Part shown: positions 1 to 12,148 of the stretch, piece by piece
Layout: each line of letters opens with the position of its first letter
How positions within the stretch are numbered: the first letter of the stretch is position 1
Assembly (NCBI GenBank): GCA_011009095.1
Contig: VTPC01006062.1
Coordinates: 1 to 64,000, forward strand
DNA from: Ignelater luminosus
Taxonomy: Eukaryota; Arthropoda; Insecta; Coleoptera; Elateridae
Direction: 5' to 3'
DNA: 64,000 nucleotides
Made by a program: the position numbers and the translations under genes
The notes under the pieces: model-generated
What the model saw: only the letters and a program-made list of their open reading frames with translations
What the model was told of the DNA's origin: nothing
The model's database searches: none

Positions 1-490
1 AAACAGTCTAGCAACTTCCATTGCATTTATTCCAAATTCTCGCAAATTTACTTGTTGTCCTAATGCTATTGCCTGTAAAATCACTGCAAATCTCTGAATT
101 AGCTGCTTGTCAATTCAGGTCACTTCAGATGTCTTTCTTGGATCTTTAAAAAATCACCGAAGAGTATTGTCATCGTTAAATCTTTCTACACCTTGCTTTA
201 CACAATCTAACAACAAACCTAGTTCTAAGCGGAATTTCTCTTGAATTTCTTGTTCCGACGTCATTTGTAATTGTTTTAATTCGGGAGTTGTCGTAGACCA
301 TTTTTTAATAAAACCTAAATTGTAGGAAAGATGCAGCATGCATTCTAAAAATCTAATTCTAGCATGGAGTGAAGATATCCCAAATTTATAGTGAACTCCT
401 TTTGAGGTTTTTATTAACAGATTCGAGGTCATCATCTACTTTGGTGTTGCACCACATATGTAGCATCTCATGCCCATTGTCATAATAAGT
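1..490 (-). pseudogene. Orphan multicopy repeat-gene fragment (CYICGATPK type)
   Basis: Minus-strand coding remnant that runs off the left edge. Reading from about 490 downward, it shows a Cys pair in MRCYICGATPK, a stop codon, then an open stretch (435-154) with the motifs SLHARIRFLECMLHLSYNLG and a Lys/Trp-containing IKKW. After a frameshift the reading continues as RFF..DP and LIQRFAVILQA to position 1. From memory, proteins with this order of motifs occur in many copies in arthropod and cnidarian genomes, usually unnamed and behaving like mobile-element cargo or a transposase. I cannot give a function. The 5' part is cut off by the mariner at 516-1736. At least one stop and one frameshift make this copy dead. 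The family assignment is from recognition, not a search. Confidence 0.5.
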
Positions 491-515
491 TGATGCTGAA
501 TTTCGCTTGTTCCAA

Positions 516-1736
516 TACGTTGGTTGTTCCAAGAATTTTGAAAATCAAACAACAAAAACAAAATTTTGTTTAAAAAAGTTTTTTATTAAATTTGTTTCAA
601 GTATTCATCCCCAGCATCTATACATAGTTTCATTCTAGAAAACCAATTTTCAAAACATAATTTCCACGTTTCTTCAGACAATGATCATACCTCTTCTTCA
701 AATGCCACCAACGCACCTTCAGGGAACTCGAAACGACGCTATCGTAACCTTTTCTTTATTTTAGGGAGTAAAAAGAAATTGCCCGGCGCCAAGTCCGGTG
801 TATATGGTGGGTGGCCGACCGTGGAAATCAAATTATCCCGCAAAAAATCAGATGTTCTATCGGCTTCATGTGCAGGAGCATTGTCGTAATGAAGTTGAAC
901 TCGCGTAATCCCGCCCTCCATAGTTTTTCTTCAATCGCCCGAAAGACTTGTGGTAGACAGATGGTAACCATACCACTCAGCGGTAACAGTCTTTTGTGTC
1001 TCAAGAGACACTGATGCAAAAAAAACTGGCGATCATCTTCTTTTAACGCTTCTTGGTCTTCCTACTTCTGTTGGTCTTTCTTCACATTCGAAGATTTAAT
1101 TTTGGATCAAATTGGTATATCCAGCTTTCGTCTCCAGTAACACTGGCAAAAACGCGCTCAAAATTGTTATTATCAATTTCCTAGGCACGTAGCGGAACCA
1201 ATAGATTCGTGCGCTTTTCTGTCCTTGGATAAGAGAATGTGGCTCTCAACCGGACACAAGTTTCTTAACATATAAGTGTTCGTGTTGAATGGTTTTTACT
1301 GCTGCCGATCCAATGCCGATAATATTCTGGATTTCTCGACAAATTAATCGACGATTATCTCTTATTAGATTTTCAACGGCATTAGTATTAGGTTGTCCGC
1401 TTCTTTCTTTGTCTGTCATTGTTGTACGTCTTCGTTTAAATTCACTGTACCACCGATAGACTGTTGCCCGAGAAAGAATTTCTTCACAAAAATGTCATTT
1501 AAACTTTTCACACACTCATCCACATTCAACGCGCATTTGAAATCAAAGTAAATCATCGCACGAAACTGCTCACGCGTCAACTTCATTGTAGCATTTACTA
1601 ATTTGAAATACTATGAAAAACAACTTGCAACTTGGCTGACAACTCAAAACAAGCTGGGCTATAAAATCCCATAAAAATATTTCATCAATTGCTTTCGGTT
1701 TCATCAAATATCAAAACTTTTGGAACAACCAACGTA
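516..1736 (-). mobile_element. Mariner element 1, degenerate, D-to-N catalytic change
   Basis: The element is bounded by TA at 516-517 and 1735-1736, with matching terminal inverted repeats (TIRs). The left end reads tacgttggttgttccaa and the right end is its complement; about 26 bp match with a few differences. The size, about 1.2 kb, is normal for mariner. The transposase is on the minus strand and broken by stops and frameshifts; the longest piece (921-739) has HYDNAPAH and PYTPDLAPGNFF. The spacing between the Asp of HYDN and the last acidic position is 34 residues, as in D,D34D mariners. Here the third catalytic residue reads Asn, so this copy was catalytically dead or mutated after insertion. 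It sits inside the orphan repeat gene at 1-490 and upstream sequence. Confidence 0.85.
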
Positions 1737-3310
1737 TTTGTTGATAGTAACGTTGTAATTTCAGACTCAATACGCAGGACTTCTTTGTATATAACTTTCT
1801 ATACAGAACGTGAATCTAATTGGTCAGCAAAACAGTGACGAAGATGGTTTTAAGTTTTTCTAAACAACTTAAAAGTCTTTAGAATAGTATGGCTTGATTG
1901 TTAAAATAGAAGAATTGTTCATCACCATCACAGCCCTATTAAGTTACCAACCTTAGTGTTCTTCTATACTGGCTTGTGACTTTAATGCTAATAATATTCA
2001 CTTCGCAGTGTAGTCAAAAGGAGCTTGCAACTTAATGTCTGCTGCTCTGATGTATTCCTTATCGGTATAGCAGTCTACAGTTAATTTTTAGTATGTGAGC
2101 TTGTTTTATTGTATATTTTTCAAATAATTGACTTTATTTTGCATATATGTCATATACAGCAGGTTTGATGAGATGATCTCTGAAATCACCTTCCGTAGCC
2201 AAGAAAATAACCCAATTATTGCTTATTTAAGCATTTTTATTTAAACATACAATGAGTAATAAAATACACTAGTACTACAAGAAAAATATGAATCTTAGGG
2301 TTTTGATCGATGTCCAAATATTTATATGGAATCAGTCCATTGTGCGTCAACGCCATACTTCAGGTCATTAAAACATTGATAATCTTGTACAAGTAAACTC
2401 TAGTGGTAACACACTGGTTTGTTTGAGTACACTTTTCTTAAGCAAAAACAAATCATTAACGTACTTTATCGCCGAACCATCCTGTCTCCGACCCACCGAG
2501 TTAGTCAACTGACATGTCAAATTTTATGTTCACGCCTTTGGGTCGCTAAATCCCTCTTTTCCCACAACAATCTACTGTACAGAAAAACATCTTGGTAACA
2601 ACGATATATTGACCAATAATAATGAATACTGAATGCGTGTAGTACACGTAGAGCTAGAGTACTATCACGAAGCACTAATCAAAGATGGTACTCTAAGGCG
2701 TAGATCCTCCGTGCATTATGCATCTTATGTAACATCTAAAAGAAATTAGAAAATCGATTTATAGCGGTTTTAAATGAGTAAACTTGTCGGATTTTAAATA
2801 CCGAACAAAAAGAAGCAACCAAGGTCTCACTATTACAGCTATACCCCAACTGAAGAGGGATCATCAATATAAACAGCACAAGTAACAATGTCTCGTCGTA
2901 GTTTGAAATTAACAAACGAGAGTTTGCAAAGGTAACGGTTAACCTAAACAAAGAAACTGTACCACTGTATTCTTCCTGCTTTAACAAATTGTCGTGACTT
3001 ATTATGTGAAACTGCAATGTTTAGCCTTATATTTACGACAAAGCTTTTCATCTTTGACGAATTATTGGGCCCAACTTAATTTCACAATTATTGATTTAAT
3101 AATAACCTAATAACCTTCTCAAGGTGATACGTCCAAAATCTAAAAACTCTTTTAATCAAATCCAGGTAGTTATCATACTAGTCGTCTATTAGAGACTTGC
3201 TACCACTCTTTATAAATGCTGTCACGGCAAACTTTCATCTAATTTTATTGGCCATTGTAGAAAGGCGACTATAGTTACATAGCATTCTAGTACAGTAAAA
3301 TTAGCTCCTA
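1737..3310. other. Intergenic, no supported gene
   Basis: AT-rich sequence. Positions 1737-1870 may continue the 5' part of the orphan gene on the minus strand (short readable SEITTLLS), but I cannot support more. No RNA gene or clear repeat was seen in the rest. Confidence 0.4.
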
Positions 3311-5000
3311 AGCCAAGAATTCAAAAACAAAGTTTTGAGTGTCTTAAATTGTTTATTACCCTTTGCTCTAAAGTGGTAAGAAGTCTCCGCAGTCAGAGCG
3401 TCGGATTTGGGGTAGGAGAAGGGGAAAAGGGTCCAAAGATTCTGTTTTCTCAGTTTTTTGCAGAAATCTCGAAAACTATTCGGTTTAGAGCTTACCTTAT
3501 TCTAAAAACAATTAAAGAACGTAAAATTTTCCACAAAAAAGATCAGATGCATTTTTTGCTACACTCAATAATTCAGAAAACATAGAGGAATAAAATAAAG
3601 TAAATGAAAACAAAACAAAAGTAAAAGCTATCTCTGAATTGCTGCATCCGTATTCAGGGCAGTTGGTGTACATGGTTGTGCATTGACGACCACTTCTTCG
3701 ACACTCGCAATTGTTCAGACAGTTACCTCAGTATGAACACGAGATGATATGTAGCAAGTGTTCTAGGACAGCAGCAAGAGACATTGTTGTTAGGCGCAGA
3801 TGCCCACCGACCTTCTTTCATCCCCATTTCAAGAGTCTTTCTTGCAACTACACCACTTTTGGCACTTGATGATACACTCTCAGTAAGTGTTCTCTTACTG
3901 CTGCTTTTGTTGGGGATAGAGTAGCCAACTTGAACTCTCTTTGCACCGGTTGATTTGCAACAGTCGTTGGTTCAACCGGTGACATAGAACATCCAAGTTT
4001 TGAGTTTTTTTTGGATCCATATATCGATAGGAATAAACCGTTGCCAGCATCATCAATATTATCTGCCTAAGTATTGGGGTTGTTGAAAATTAGTAATTGT
4101 TTTCTTAGTTCCGCATCACCTTGAACTTTTCTAAATGGGGCTGTTTTCCCTTTTCTATATATTGAGGACACAGAATCGCAGCCTGTAAGGGTATAAACAC
4201 ACAATAAAACAGGTTTCATGTCCACCATTTCATTCTACATTGCCTGATTATTGTGAGTTTTATTTGATTGGTTGTCTTTCCCAGGCACAATCATTTTCAA
4301 GCTGCAGTTGGGGGAGCAAGAGTAATTAACATGACCAATAGGTCAGTGTCGTCACCTACTATGTACTTTCACTTCCAATCCTTTTTGAGCTTTTAGGATT
4401 GCGGTGTGAACAATCAGAGTATCTGCGTCCCCAAGGTCTTGAAGCACTTCACATCCTCTTTCCTTCAAGTGAATTGTCAGGAGAAATATTAGCTGTTCCT
4501 TATTTTTTGGGTTTGCAAGCAACTCACTCTGCCCGAAGGTAATTTGAATGTGGTCTTCTACTTTTACATCTACTTTGATAGATAAGCGAAACCTTCGCAA
4601 ATGTTCCTCATCTTTAGTGTTTAGTTCTTTTCTGTAGCCATCGAACACGACAGCTTTTCCGTATTGGGAGGACACATAGTCACAGTATTGTTTGCAAATC
4701 AGTCGGAACGTCTATATCTCCTGAACTACTGAGTGTAGCAAAGAAATGCATCTAACCTTTTTTGTGGAAAATTGCACGTTCTTTAGTTGATTATAGAGTA
4801 AGGTAAACTCTAAATTGAATAGTTTTAGAGATATTTGCAAAAGAAACTGAGAAAAGACAATCTTTGGACCCTTTTCCTCCTCCCCTTGCCCAAACTCTAC
4901 GTTCTGGCTGCGAAGACTTTTTACCACATTTGGAGAAAAGGGTAACGAACAATTTAGGGCACTCAAACCGTTCTGTTTGGATTCCCGGATTTGGGTGTCT
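3311..5000. mobile_element. Element with about 280-bp inverted repeats (copy 1 of FEN/PIN-carrying family)
   Basis: A left arm (about 3311-3590) and a right arm (about 4706-5000) are imperfect inverted repeats of each other over about 280 bp. Both contain the same succession of motifs: a gtc(t/a)ccgcag..agag block, a G-rich stretch, aaaagggtccaaagatt, an aaatctcgaaaac-like stretch, attttccacaaaaaag, and gctacactca near the inner end. Between the arms lies a minus-strand gene remnant (3600-4680). The arms are much longer than mariner TIRs, and no target-site duplication was recognised at the outer ends. Treated as one element by inference: repeats plus enclosed gene, and the same layout recurs at 30.4-32.3 kb. 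Confidence 0.55.
3600..4680 (-). pseudogene. FEN/PIN-like nuclease-family gene remnant, copy 1 (C-terminal part)
   Basis: Reading the minus strand from 4675 gives QYGKAVVFDGY, TKDEEHLRRF, LKERGCEVLQDLGDADTLIV and, after a frameshift near 4350, VGDDTDLLVMLI. Then come GCDSVSSIYRKGKTAPF and, near 3950-3600, a repeat-like LSPTKAAVREHLLRVYHQV followed by a Cys-rich tail NNCECRRSGRQCTTM. The GDAD...GDDTDLLV pair of acidic motifs resembles the internal region of the FEN1/XPG-PIN nuclease fold (GEADA ... D-D-L); this is an inference from pattern. Several stops and shifts make it non-functional. No N-terminal part is present in this copy. It lies between the arms of the 3311-5000 element and shares YGK-VFDGY and the Cys tail with the copy at 30.8-31.7 kb. 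Confidence 0.55.
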
Positions 5001-5079
5001 TTTAGTCTAATTTTATTGCACTATTAATGATAATAATTAGACAATATTTGTCATATATATCATTATCAAAAACATAAAT

Positions 5080-5830
5080 CAACAAGTTGTTATGGTAACC
5101 AGCTAACTTGATTCAAAGTCCAACCAAATGCTATGATCTTCAGTCTTGCAGCAACGAAAATTTTCTAAGGTCAATTTGCTCATTCATTACAGATACTTTG
5201 TGTTTGTGTTTGTAAATTTCAAGTGCTTTCGAAATATCTAGCTTATGTTTATTATTGATTGTTTGTGGTCATATGCTGATTGTTTTATTAGGTGTTTTGC
5301 ATAACTGGATTTGGTTGGCTATCTGTATTTATAACAGTGAGGTGTTCCTTTTATCAAGGATCAGTTTTTTTAAGTGTTTGATCAATGTACACAGAGTTGT
5401 AAAATGGACAGTTTAATTTGGAAATTTCTGATATTACGATATCGTATGCTGTGGTGTCTTTAGCACTGTATGCACTTTTTAAAATTTTGGGTGTTGGTCT
5501 TGAATTTCACTTTGTGTTGGTCTGTTTTGTTTAATATTTTCGCAATCTTTTCCGAAGATTTTCCGAAGTATGGTATGGATAAGTATTTAATCTTTTTGGA
5601 GAAGGTGTTAACTGGGCAAACTTGTTTAGTAGCCAGTTTGTAGTCTTTTTTTGTGTTTGATTAGGATGTTAATCACGTTTGAAGTGTAGCCGTTGTTTTG
5701 TACTAACTATTTGTTTTTTGACGGATAGTTATTGAGGTTAGTTTCATTTAATTGTAGTATCAGTGCTCAGTGTATTAATGATTAGTATGCAGCTAGTTTA
5801 TGAGTTTTATGGTGGTACGGATCGTTTGGA
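5080..5830 (-). mobile_element. Penelope-like retroelement fragment
   Basis: Minus-strand remnants in changing frames read HKLAAY..SLIH, an NNGY stretch, IHTILRKIFGKDCENI, then KLNCPFYNSVYIDQT followed by KEHL. The order, namely the RT C-terminus with HKLAA and NGY followed by a xKLxCxxCxxxYIGQT-like GIY-YIG entry, is what I know from Penelope-like elements. Many stops and frame changes show an old copy. No LTR-like repeats were located. The call rests on motif order only. Confidence 0.5.
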
Positions 5831-6650
5831 ATGTTTAGGTCTAAGCAGTTACTGGTTGTGCTTTGTTCTATTTGAAGTGTAAATTTTAAAACAACTTTCT
5901 CAGAAAGGTTTGATTATTTCAAACATTCAATTTTCTAAATTATACTAAAAAATATTAGCTAAAAGTGAAAATGTTGGACTTTTCTTTCAGAGATAAATTT
6001 ACTACCAAAAAGAAAATAACTTTGATTAACACAGATATCAACTAATAATTAATTCTAGTCTCTTATGAACTAATTCAACTTTATTATTGTCTAAAACAAT
6101 ATCTAATAAACGAATACATTCTTGTGAAGGAATATTACCACTAAAAACCCAAAGTTCATAAAATGTATTTTTATTATGAGAATTAATAATAATCTTCTAA
6201 TTTTAAACAACATTAACAAAGCAAGGTTGTCCTTTTTTATCCACCGTTATTTAACAAACAAGAAAGTACATAAATGCAAGGAAGTAATAAACTACACCTA
6301 CCAAACATGAACAAGGAAATTAAAAAACAAAACATAAATGCCTACAAATTAATAAAAATGTAAGGCTGTTAGTCTCGTTCTGTCTTTGTGTATTTGAGAT
6401 AACACAAAAACATCTTTTTTATTATATAATCAATACATTTTTATTATGTGAAAGGTATTTTATGTTGAATAATTCCATTAAATACTATTAAGGTACAGCA
6501 TACAATAATAATATAAGATTTCTCAATTGAAAGACCGATAGAAAAAAGTCCATAAAATATTTGTTTGCACCTATTAATATGTAATGTTCCTACATAAAAT
6601 CTAACGATAACGACTTTATAGCACTGTTGCAACAAAACACCGTATGTGCA
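5831..6650. other. AT-rich intergenic stretch
   Basis: Very AT-rich, with no ORF that resembles a protein family and no clear repeat. Nothing supported. Confidence 0.5.
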
Positions 6651-8110
6651 TGTATTTGCATTTTTTGCGCTTAACGGCCGTTATTACCGCCCTAGCTCTG
6701 CGCAAAGTATGTCGGAGACCTACGAGGGGAAAAGTTTACATTCAGGCACAAAGCATAAGGAACACAACCCAGCCAGGATGTTAGCTGATCGTTTCAAGCA
6801 AGCAAGTCATGGGTGATTTCCCGCCTTTGACCGTTCTAGACTCCTTTCTGGGATCTCTTCGGCAGAAGATGGATAGGTTGTTTGAATTTAGCAGCAGAGA
6901 TGGCGATGCTGGCGTCCTTGAAAATGAGCTGACGACGGAGGCGCTGGAAAGCGGCTAGCGTGTCGGTAATATTGTTGAAATAACGTTGAAATTATGCTGA
7001 AGTCCGGGTGTTGCAATTTCTGAGATGTCTGTCATCGCTGCAGATACACAGGTGTAATATGTAGATGGATTGCTTATAGCTGAAAAAGTGCCCACATGTT
7101 GAAGTTGACAGTTGGACGTGACAGAAGCAATGTATAGAGTTGGATATGCATTGGCTGTTACGGGCGATGTTGACGGGAATGGAAGAAGTTGAAGGCGTCC
7201 GAAGAAACAAAGCTTGACTTATCTTTGATGATCGCGGCATACAAATTGTTTTCAGGGCCACACCTTCACACGCGCGTACTGTTTTGATAAAGTACAGTAG
7301 CGGCCGGTAGGAAGAGAGTGATAGTAGCAAGGTAGAAACTATGGTGCCGCAAACATACAAACGGAATAGGGATTGCTAAAATCGGAAGCCTACGCTTCTC
7401 TCAAACGTAGTGTGAACCAGACTGCCAACTGCTGCTCCTGGTGCCTGAGCACCCACAAAACGTAGGGTAACTAGGGCAAGGACGAAGATGGAAATCGTCA
7501 ATCTGTTAACCCCGAACGATCCCAGACACAGACCAGGGAGTAGAAACACAGGAACCACTATCGACTTCTAAACCGACCGGGCACCGCGCGAAACTGTGAT
7601 AGTTCACTTAAACATTCTAAATCATCAATGAGTGCATGCACCACTGAGAGATGTTTGGCTAAATCGAAATTGACGCCGAATTTGGAAGCTCGTTCCGTAT
7701 AATCAATTTTTACATTGTATCGCCAGAGAGAAAACCCCAAATAATCCATCGCGGAAGTGCCCTCCTTTGAAGAGCAAACCCGCAAAAACTTTAGAATTTA
7801 GTGTGGCGAAAGGATCAGTCAAGTGAGCTAACCTTAACGGTTCATCCGACTCTGATCACATGGCGACATCTAACTCGGACAAGCATAGTAGCAGTGCTCC
7901 TACAGGAATGCATTACTCTCGTCAAACACAGTCCTGCAACAAGCAACCCTTGATGGATAGAAAATTGTGAACAAGTGATTAGTTTAAGGTGCAATATGTT
8001 GGAGTTGCTCGAATTTACACAAAGGTACGATCTCGAGGTGATCCTGGTAAACAAGACTCCTCTCCGTGCAGGGGATGAACCCCAGCTTCTCAACTCTGTC
8101 TATACCGTAC
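6651..8110. other. GC-richer block, probable unidentified retroelement debris
   Basis: Base composition changes sharply from the flanking AT-rich DNA. On the minus strand, short pieces look coding, for example NNITDTLAAFQRLRRQLIFK near 6980-6900, and further open pieces at 7360-6992, 7558-7376 and 7785-7558. They cannot be joined without shifts and I do not recognise a family. The composition and coding-like fragments suggest a decayed retroelement gag or similar, but this is a guess. Confidence 0.25.
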
Positions 8111-9489
8111 AATAGAGTAAACGCTCAAGGAGATGGTGTAGCAAAATACGCAATAAAGTAATTCTAAGTTACAGCACCTTGAGTACTCTCGAACTGGAAC
8201 ATGCCAAAGCCACAGACGTTAGACTCTAAACGGTAAGCCACGCAACAATTGGGTTTCAGCAGTTTACAATCCCCCAAACTGTGCACTTTTCCTAGAAGAC
8301 TTGAACGTGCTGTCAGGAAGAAACAATCTCGCAATCATCACGTGTGGCTTAAATGGTTGAAATTAATGGTCAACTATCAGTTAGTATTTACTAAAATGTT
8401 TTTGCCCCTGCTAAAATGTAGCCCAAAACTATAATAAAGCATAGCCCATTGCTTCCAGGTACAGGTAGTTTCTTGCAAAAACAGATAACAAGAGCTCTGT
8501 AGTACCAAAAGAGTTTTTGGAATTTACAATCTAAAAGCGACTCCGAACTTACCTTGTCCCACTTCGTCCTTAACTTAATGCTAAGCGTGCAGTATGCAAA
8601 CTTATAACAAAACATAAAAGATTATGAACAAATTTACTTTAAGTAACACAGATAAACAAACAGTATAGAAATGTACTACCAGATTAACAAAAAAAAAAAC
8701 AGATTAAAATCACATTATTCGCCAATAAATAATAATGATATTCATCCACGCTCGTTGTTATAAATGATCCCCAATTGCCTTTCTGTGAAAAGCCTAGCGC
8801 CTTGGCTAAATCTACAAAACGGTTCGAGTTCCGTATACGCGCATCTCGTGGAGGGGGTCAAGTAAGATATCAACCGATCGGGTTTGACGAGAAGTTCACA
8901 ACGAAATTCCAGGTGGCGTAACCGCCGGTGTCAAAAGTTATGACCACTCATAGACTTTCAATAACTTTGCATTACGCCGTTGGCACTTTTGAGTTTCCAT
9001 GGATTTTTAACCTAACCTTTTTTTCTTTAAGAAGAAAATCCTCATGGACACCTACATGCCCGTACATGTAGGCGTGTGAGACTTCTACTTACTAAAAACC
9101 TCTTTGTTTGCCACGTTTGTTACACGCGGTATTGCTATAACTTAGCATATTATCACATGCAACTCACCAACTGATATTCACCTCGCACTGAACACTGTTC
9201 ACCTCTCTCAGTTCAAGTTGTTGCGCTTGCTCAGGCTCCTGCCCTTGTTACCAGCGCCTTTCCTCCGTTTCTTTTGCTGTCATACTTTTTCCGATCATAT
9301 TATGCGCTTGTCGCCAATCCCCTTTAGAGCTGAATTATACTTTCTGGTGTCAGTGAAAGACCCAAGCACAGATAGGTTTTTGCCCTTACCCTCCTCCGCT
9401 TCTTACAGTCGAAGACTGTGTGCTTTTGCCACAATATTGGCATTCTTCAACTAGATTCTTATTTATATTTTGTGTAGGCTCTAAATGAC

Positions 9490-10560
9490 CGACGGTCTGT
9501 CAGTCAATAATTGATCTCACGAAATTTACAAGCGACCAAAGTCCTTACATCTGTAATGAGTAGCTTTGTCCATTGAGTAGCCTTCCACCTCTCCTGCCAC
9601 TCCTGGAGGCTAATCTCCCTGGCCCTCTCTCTTAAGGTGTCTGGTGGTTCTTTGCCCACATGCTCATACATATACCTCCTTTCTAACACCAAGAGGTCTA
9701 TCGGGATCGTGCCTGTTATAACGCTATAATGCTACCGTAGATCTTGTACGGTACGCCGATGTCACCCTTAGTAAACCTCTCTATTCTAGTTCTATATCTT
9801 TTCATTTCTAAAGCTCTGCTCCAAATACGGGCCCCGTACAGTATGACTGAGTGCAGCACACTGTAGAGCACTGCTCTTTTCCTACTATTTGGGCCCTTGA
9901 TTTGGGCATGATTTTTGCCAGTTTGGCAACTTTTTCTTTGGTCTTCCTGGCTGTCAGTTCTATATCTGGCCCAAAAGTTCCATGTCTGCTAAATGTTATT
10001 CCCAGATATTTTAGGGTTTTGGATAACCCAAGGTCACGCTCATCTGTCCTGAAACGTATCACATTTGAACGCTCTGAGCTTTTTAAAATCAGGGCTTTGC
10101 TCTTCTTGGAAGCTACACTCAGCCAGTGTCCATAATAATCTTTTCCTATAGCTTACTCAACGTGTTTAGCATACATATAAACCTGTATGATCTGACAAGC
10201 TTTGGATTTTTAATAGTTCGTTCAACACACCAGTAGCCATTCGGGTTTAGCTCTGATAATCTCTTTGATGGCCTCAGTTGGAATACCATCTGGGCCTGGT
10301 GCCTTCCCATTTCTCATTGAGCCCACTGCCGTTTGGAGTTTTTCTATTAGGCATAGCTCCACTTCTGATTGATGCGAGATATTCCGCCTCTCTCTCTCTC
10401 TCTCTCTCTTTCTACCTGTGGCAAATAGAGTCTTTACTATTTCCATTCTGGATGGCTACTTCATAGGGCAGTCTATTTCCTACTCCCTTCATGACAATTC
10501 CATATCTGTTCTCCCAGATATCATTATTTAGGTCATCCACCACATCATTCCAGTGGTCCA
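9490..10560 (-). mobile_element. R1-clade LINE ORF2 fragment (RT and C-terminus)
   Basis: Minus strand, read downward: WNDVVDDLNNDIWENRYGIV near 10550, then MRNGKAPGPDGIPTEAIK (10446-10222), a deletion, KYLGITFSRHGTFGPDIELT (10062-9808), and REISLQEWQERWKATQWTKL with CKFREINY (9692-9504). KAPGPDGIP and KYLG(V/I)xFD-like motifs are standard reverse-transcriptase and thumb landmarks of R1/TRAS-type non-LTR elements. The catalytic FADD region is missing, so the copy is deleted. A (CT)n run at 10388-10409 lies inside it. It faces away from the ORF1-like sequence at 10620-12095. Confidence 0.7.
10388..10409. repeat. (CT)n microsatellite
   Basis: About eleven uninterrupted CT dinucleotides inside the LINE fragment. 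Confidence 0.9.
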
Positions 10561-10619
10561 TTTTAGATTAATTTATCAATCTCTTAAAGTGCTTTTTGGA
10601 ATTTCTGTAAGTGTCTTCG

Positions 10620-12095
10620 TGTGCATTAAGCACTCCATTTTCCCGATTTTCTTCGATTTTGTTTGCTTGGGAATAACAGAAGGAATAAAAGCATCGAAAG
10701 CAGTACAAAAGGAAAAAACAATGAAATAATAAAAGGGAATAGAAAAATACGTGGAAAAAGAAGATATTGAACGAAATCACAAACACCAACAAATAGCAGA
10801 AATAAAAAAAGTAATAGAAATGGAATAGCCACACAACATCTATAAAGTAACCAAAGAAGAAACACAAGGAGTAATAATAATTAAATAATTCATAACAATG
10901 AAACAAGAAAATGACGAAACAACCCATTAAAAGAAAACTTGTAAGAACTCAACCGCAGCCAGAAAACGTTATAAAAATAAAACTGATAGCTGACGGAAGA
11001 GTAATTACGATTGAAAATGGTAATAGAATAACTGATGAAACATCAACGATATAGCAGAAGACAGACTAAAAGACTTATTAAAGATACTGAGAAAGATCAA
11101 ACCCAGTATAAAAGGAAGAGGAGAGAAGATAACGATAACTACTGCAATCGAAGAAAACGAGGCTTATCTAAGAAAAGCGGCCGAAATGATCTACAGAAAA
11201 GAAGAACTTCAGATCTCAATAGGATCAAAAAACAGGGAAAAAAGTACAAGGCAGAGGAACAAAACTGGCAAACTTCAAAAAAAAGCAGCACGTAACAGAG
11301 AGACAATCCTAATAAGACCTAAACACGAGGGTGGAACATACGCGGAAATCTTAGAAAAAATGAGAAGCGAAATTGACATTGACAAGCTAGGAGCAACAGC
11401 GAAAGGCGTACAAAAAACGAAAGGATATATAAAAATAAATATAAAGTAGGTAGAGGTAGGCGTAGTAAAAAGGATAAAAGAAATCACAGTAATGAACTTG
11501 AGCAAGATAGCCATCGATTGGGAAGTTATGGAGGTCACTAAGACAGAACTGCCCACCAGACCACAAAATAGAAATAAGAGTGTTCGATAAAATAAGCAAA
11601 GCAGGGAAAAAGTACGCAAAGGTTAAATGCTAACTGGCTACTAAGCGCAAGAAGAATAGCAATAGGGTGGGATAGAAAAACTAGAAAACTGGCCTCAACA
11701 GGGTGTTTCACAGGTCAAACATATAGCTATAACGCCGGACAGCGCAGTGCCGGAGATAGAATTGAAACAAAGGGAAAATGCGTGAAATGCTGAGAACAGG
11801 GCCACATGGCAAAGGAATGCAAAAACGATCACTTCTGCATGGCTTGCAAAATAAGAGGCTATGCGATTAACGACATGGCCTGCCCCATATATAAGGAACT
11901 AATGACGGAAATTAGGAGGAATAGAGAGGTATCTTTAAAAAGAAGTGAACGTAATGGTGAAGGTGCTACAGACTAATTTGGGGAGGTCAAGAGCAGCACA
12001 CGATTTGGCTCACGCTGTGTGTAAAGATAAGAATATCGATACTCTTATAATTGGGGAGTCAAATAGGAATAGAGTGGAGGAGGGAAAGGAATACA
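10620..12095 (+). mobile_element. R1-clade LINE 5' part: ORF1 with zinc knuckles and start of ORF2
   Basis: The plus strand carries a Lys/Glu/Arg-rich ORF1-like sequence with stops (10620-11760). A zinc-knuckle region near 11780-11900 follows (GKCVKC, EQGHMAKECKNDHFCMAC). At 11950-12095 there is a new reading, MVKVLQTNLGRSRAAHDLA and DTLIIGESNRNRVE, which looks like the N-terminus of an R1/TRAS endonuclease domain. The sequence then stops abruptly at a CCTAA-type tract. Together with the minus-strand ORF2 fragment at 9490-10560 the arrangement is 5' part inverted relative to 3' part. Whether both derive from one insertion is inference. Confidence 0.6.
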
Positions 12096-12097
12096 TT

Positions 12098-12148
12098 AAA
12101 CCTAACCTAACCTAACTTAACCTAATCTATCCTATCCTAACCGAACCC
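12098..12148. repeat. Degenerate CCTAA (insect telomere-type) repeat tract
   Basis: Tandem cctaa units (cctaacctaacctaac, then cttaa, cctaat and cctat variants, ending in ccgaaccc) abut the truncated LINE ORF2. CCTAA/TTAGG is the common insect telomere unit, but short AACCTAACC tracts are also frequent in ordinary insect DNA, so this is not proof of a telomere. Confidence 0.6.

Noticed and set aside
8045..8100. tRNA-like ggggttcatcccc word near 8090-8060 (minus strand)
   Set aside because: No acceptor stem or anticodon arm could be paired around it.
8818..8840. ggttcgagttcc, a T-loop-like sequence
   Set aside because: A single box-B-like word without box A at the right distance; it lies in the inverted repeat arm.
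10568..10930. 119-aa Phe/Tyr-rich minus-strand frame
   Set aside because: Shadow of the Lys-rich ORF1-like sequence on the plus strand; composition is artefactual.
11275..11619. 114-aa hydrophobic minus-strand frame
   Set aside because: Antisense shadow of the LINE ORF1.
12098..12148. Chromosome end
   Set aside because: The tract is short and degenerate and is followed by ordinary genes on the same contig; an interstitial or simple repeat is more likely.
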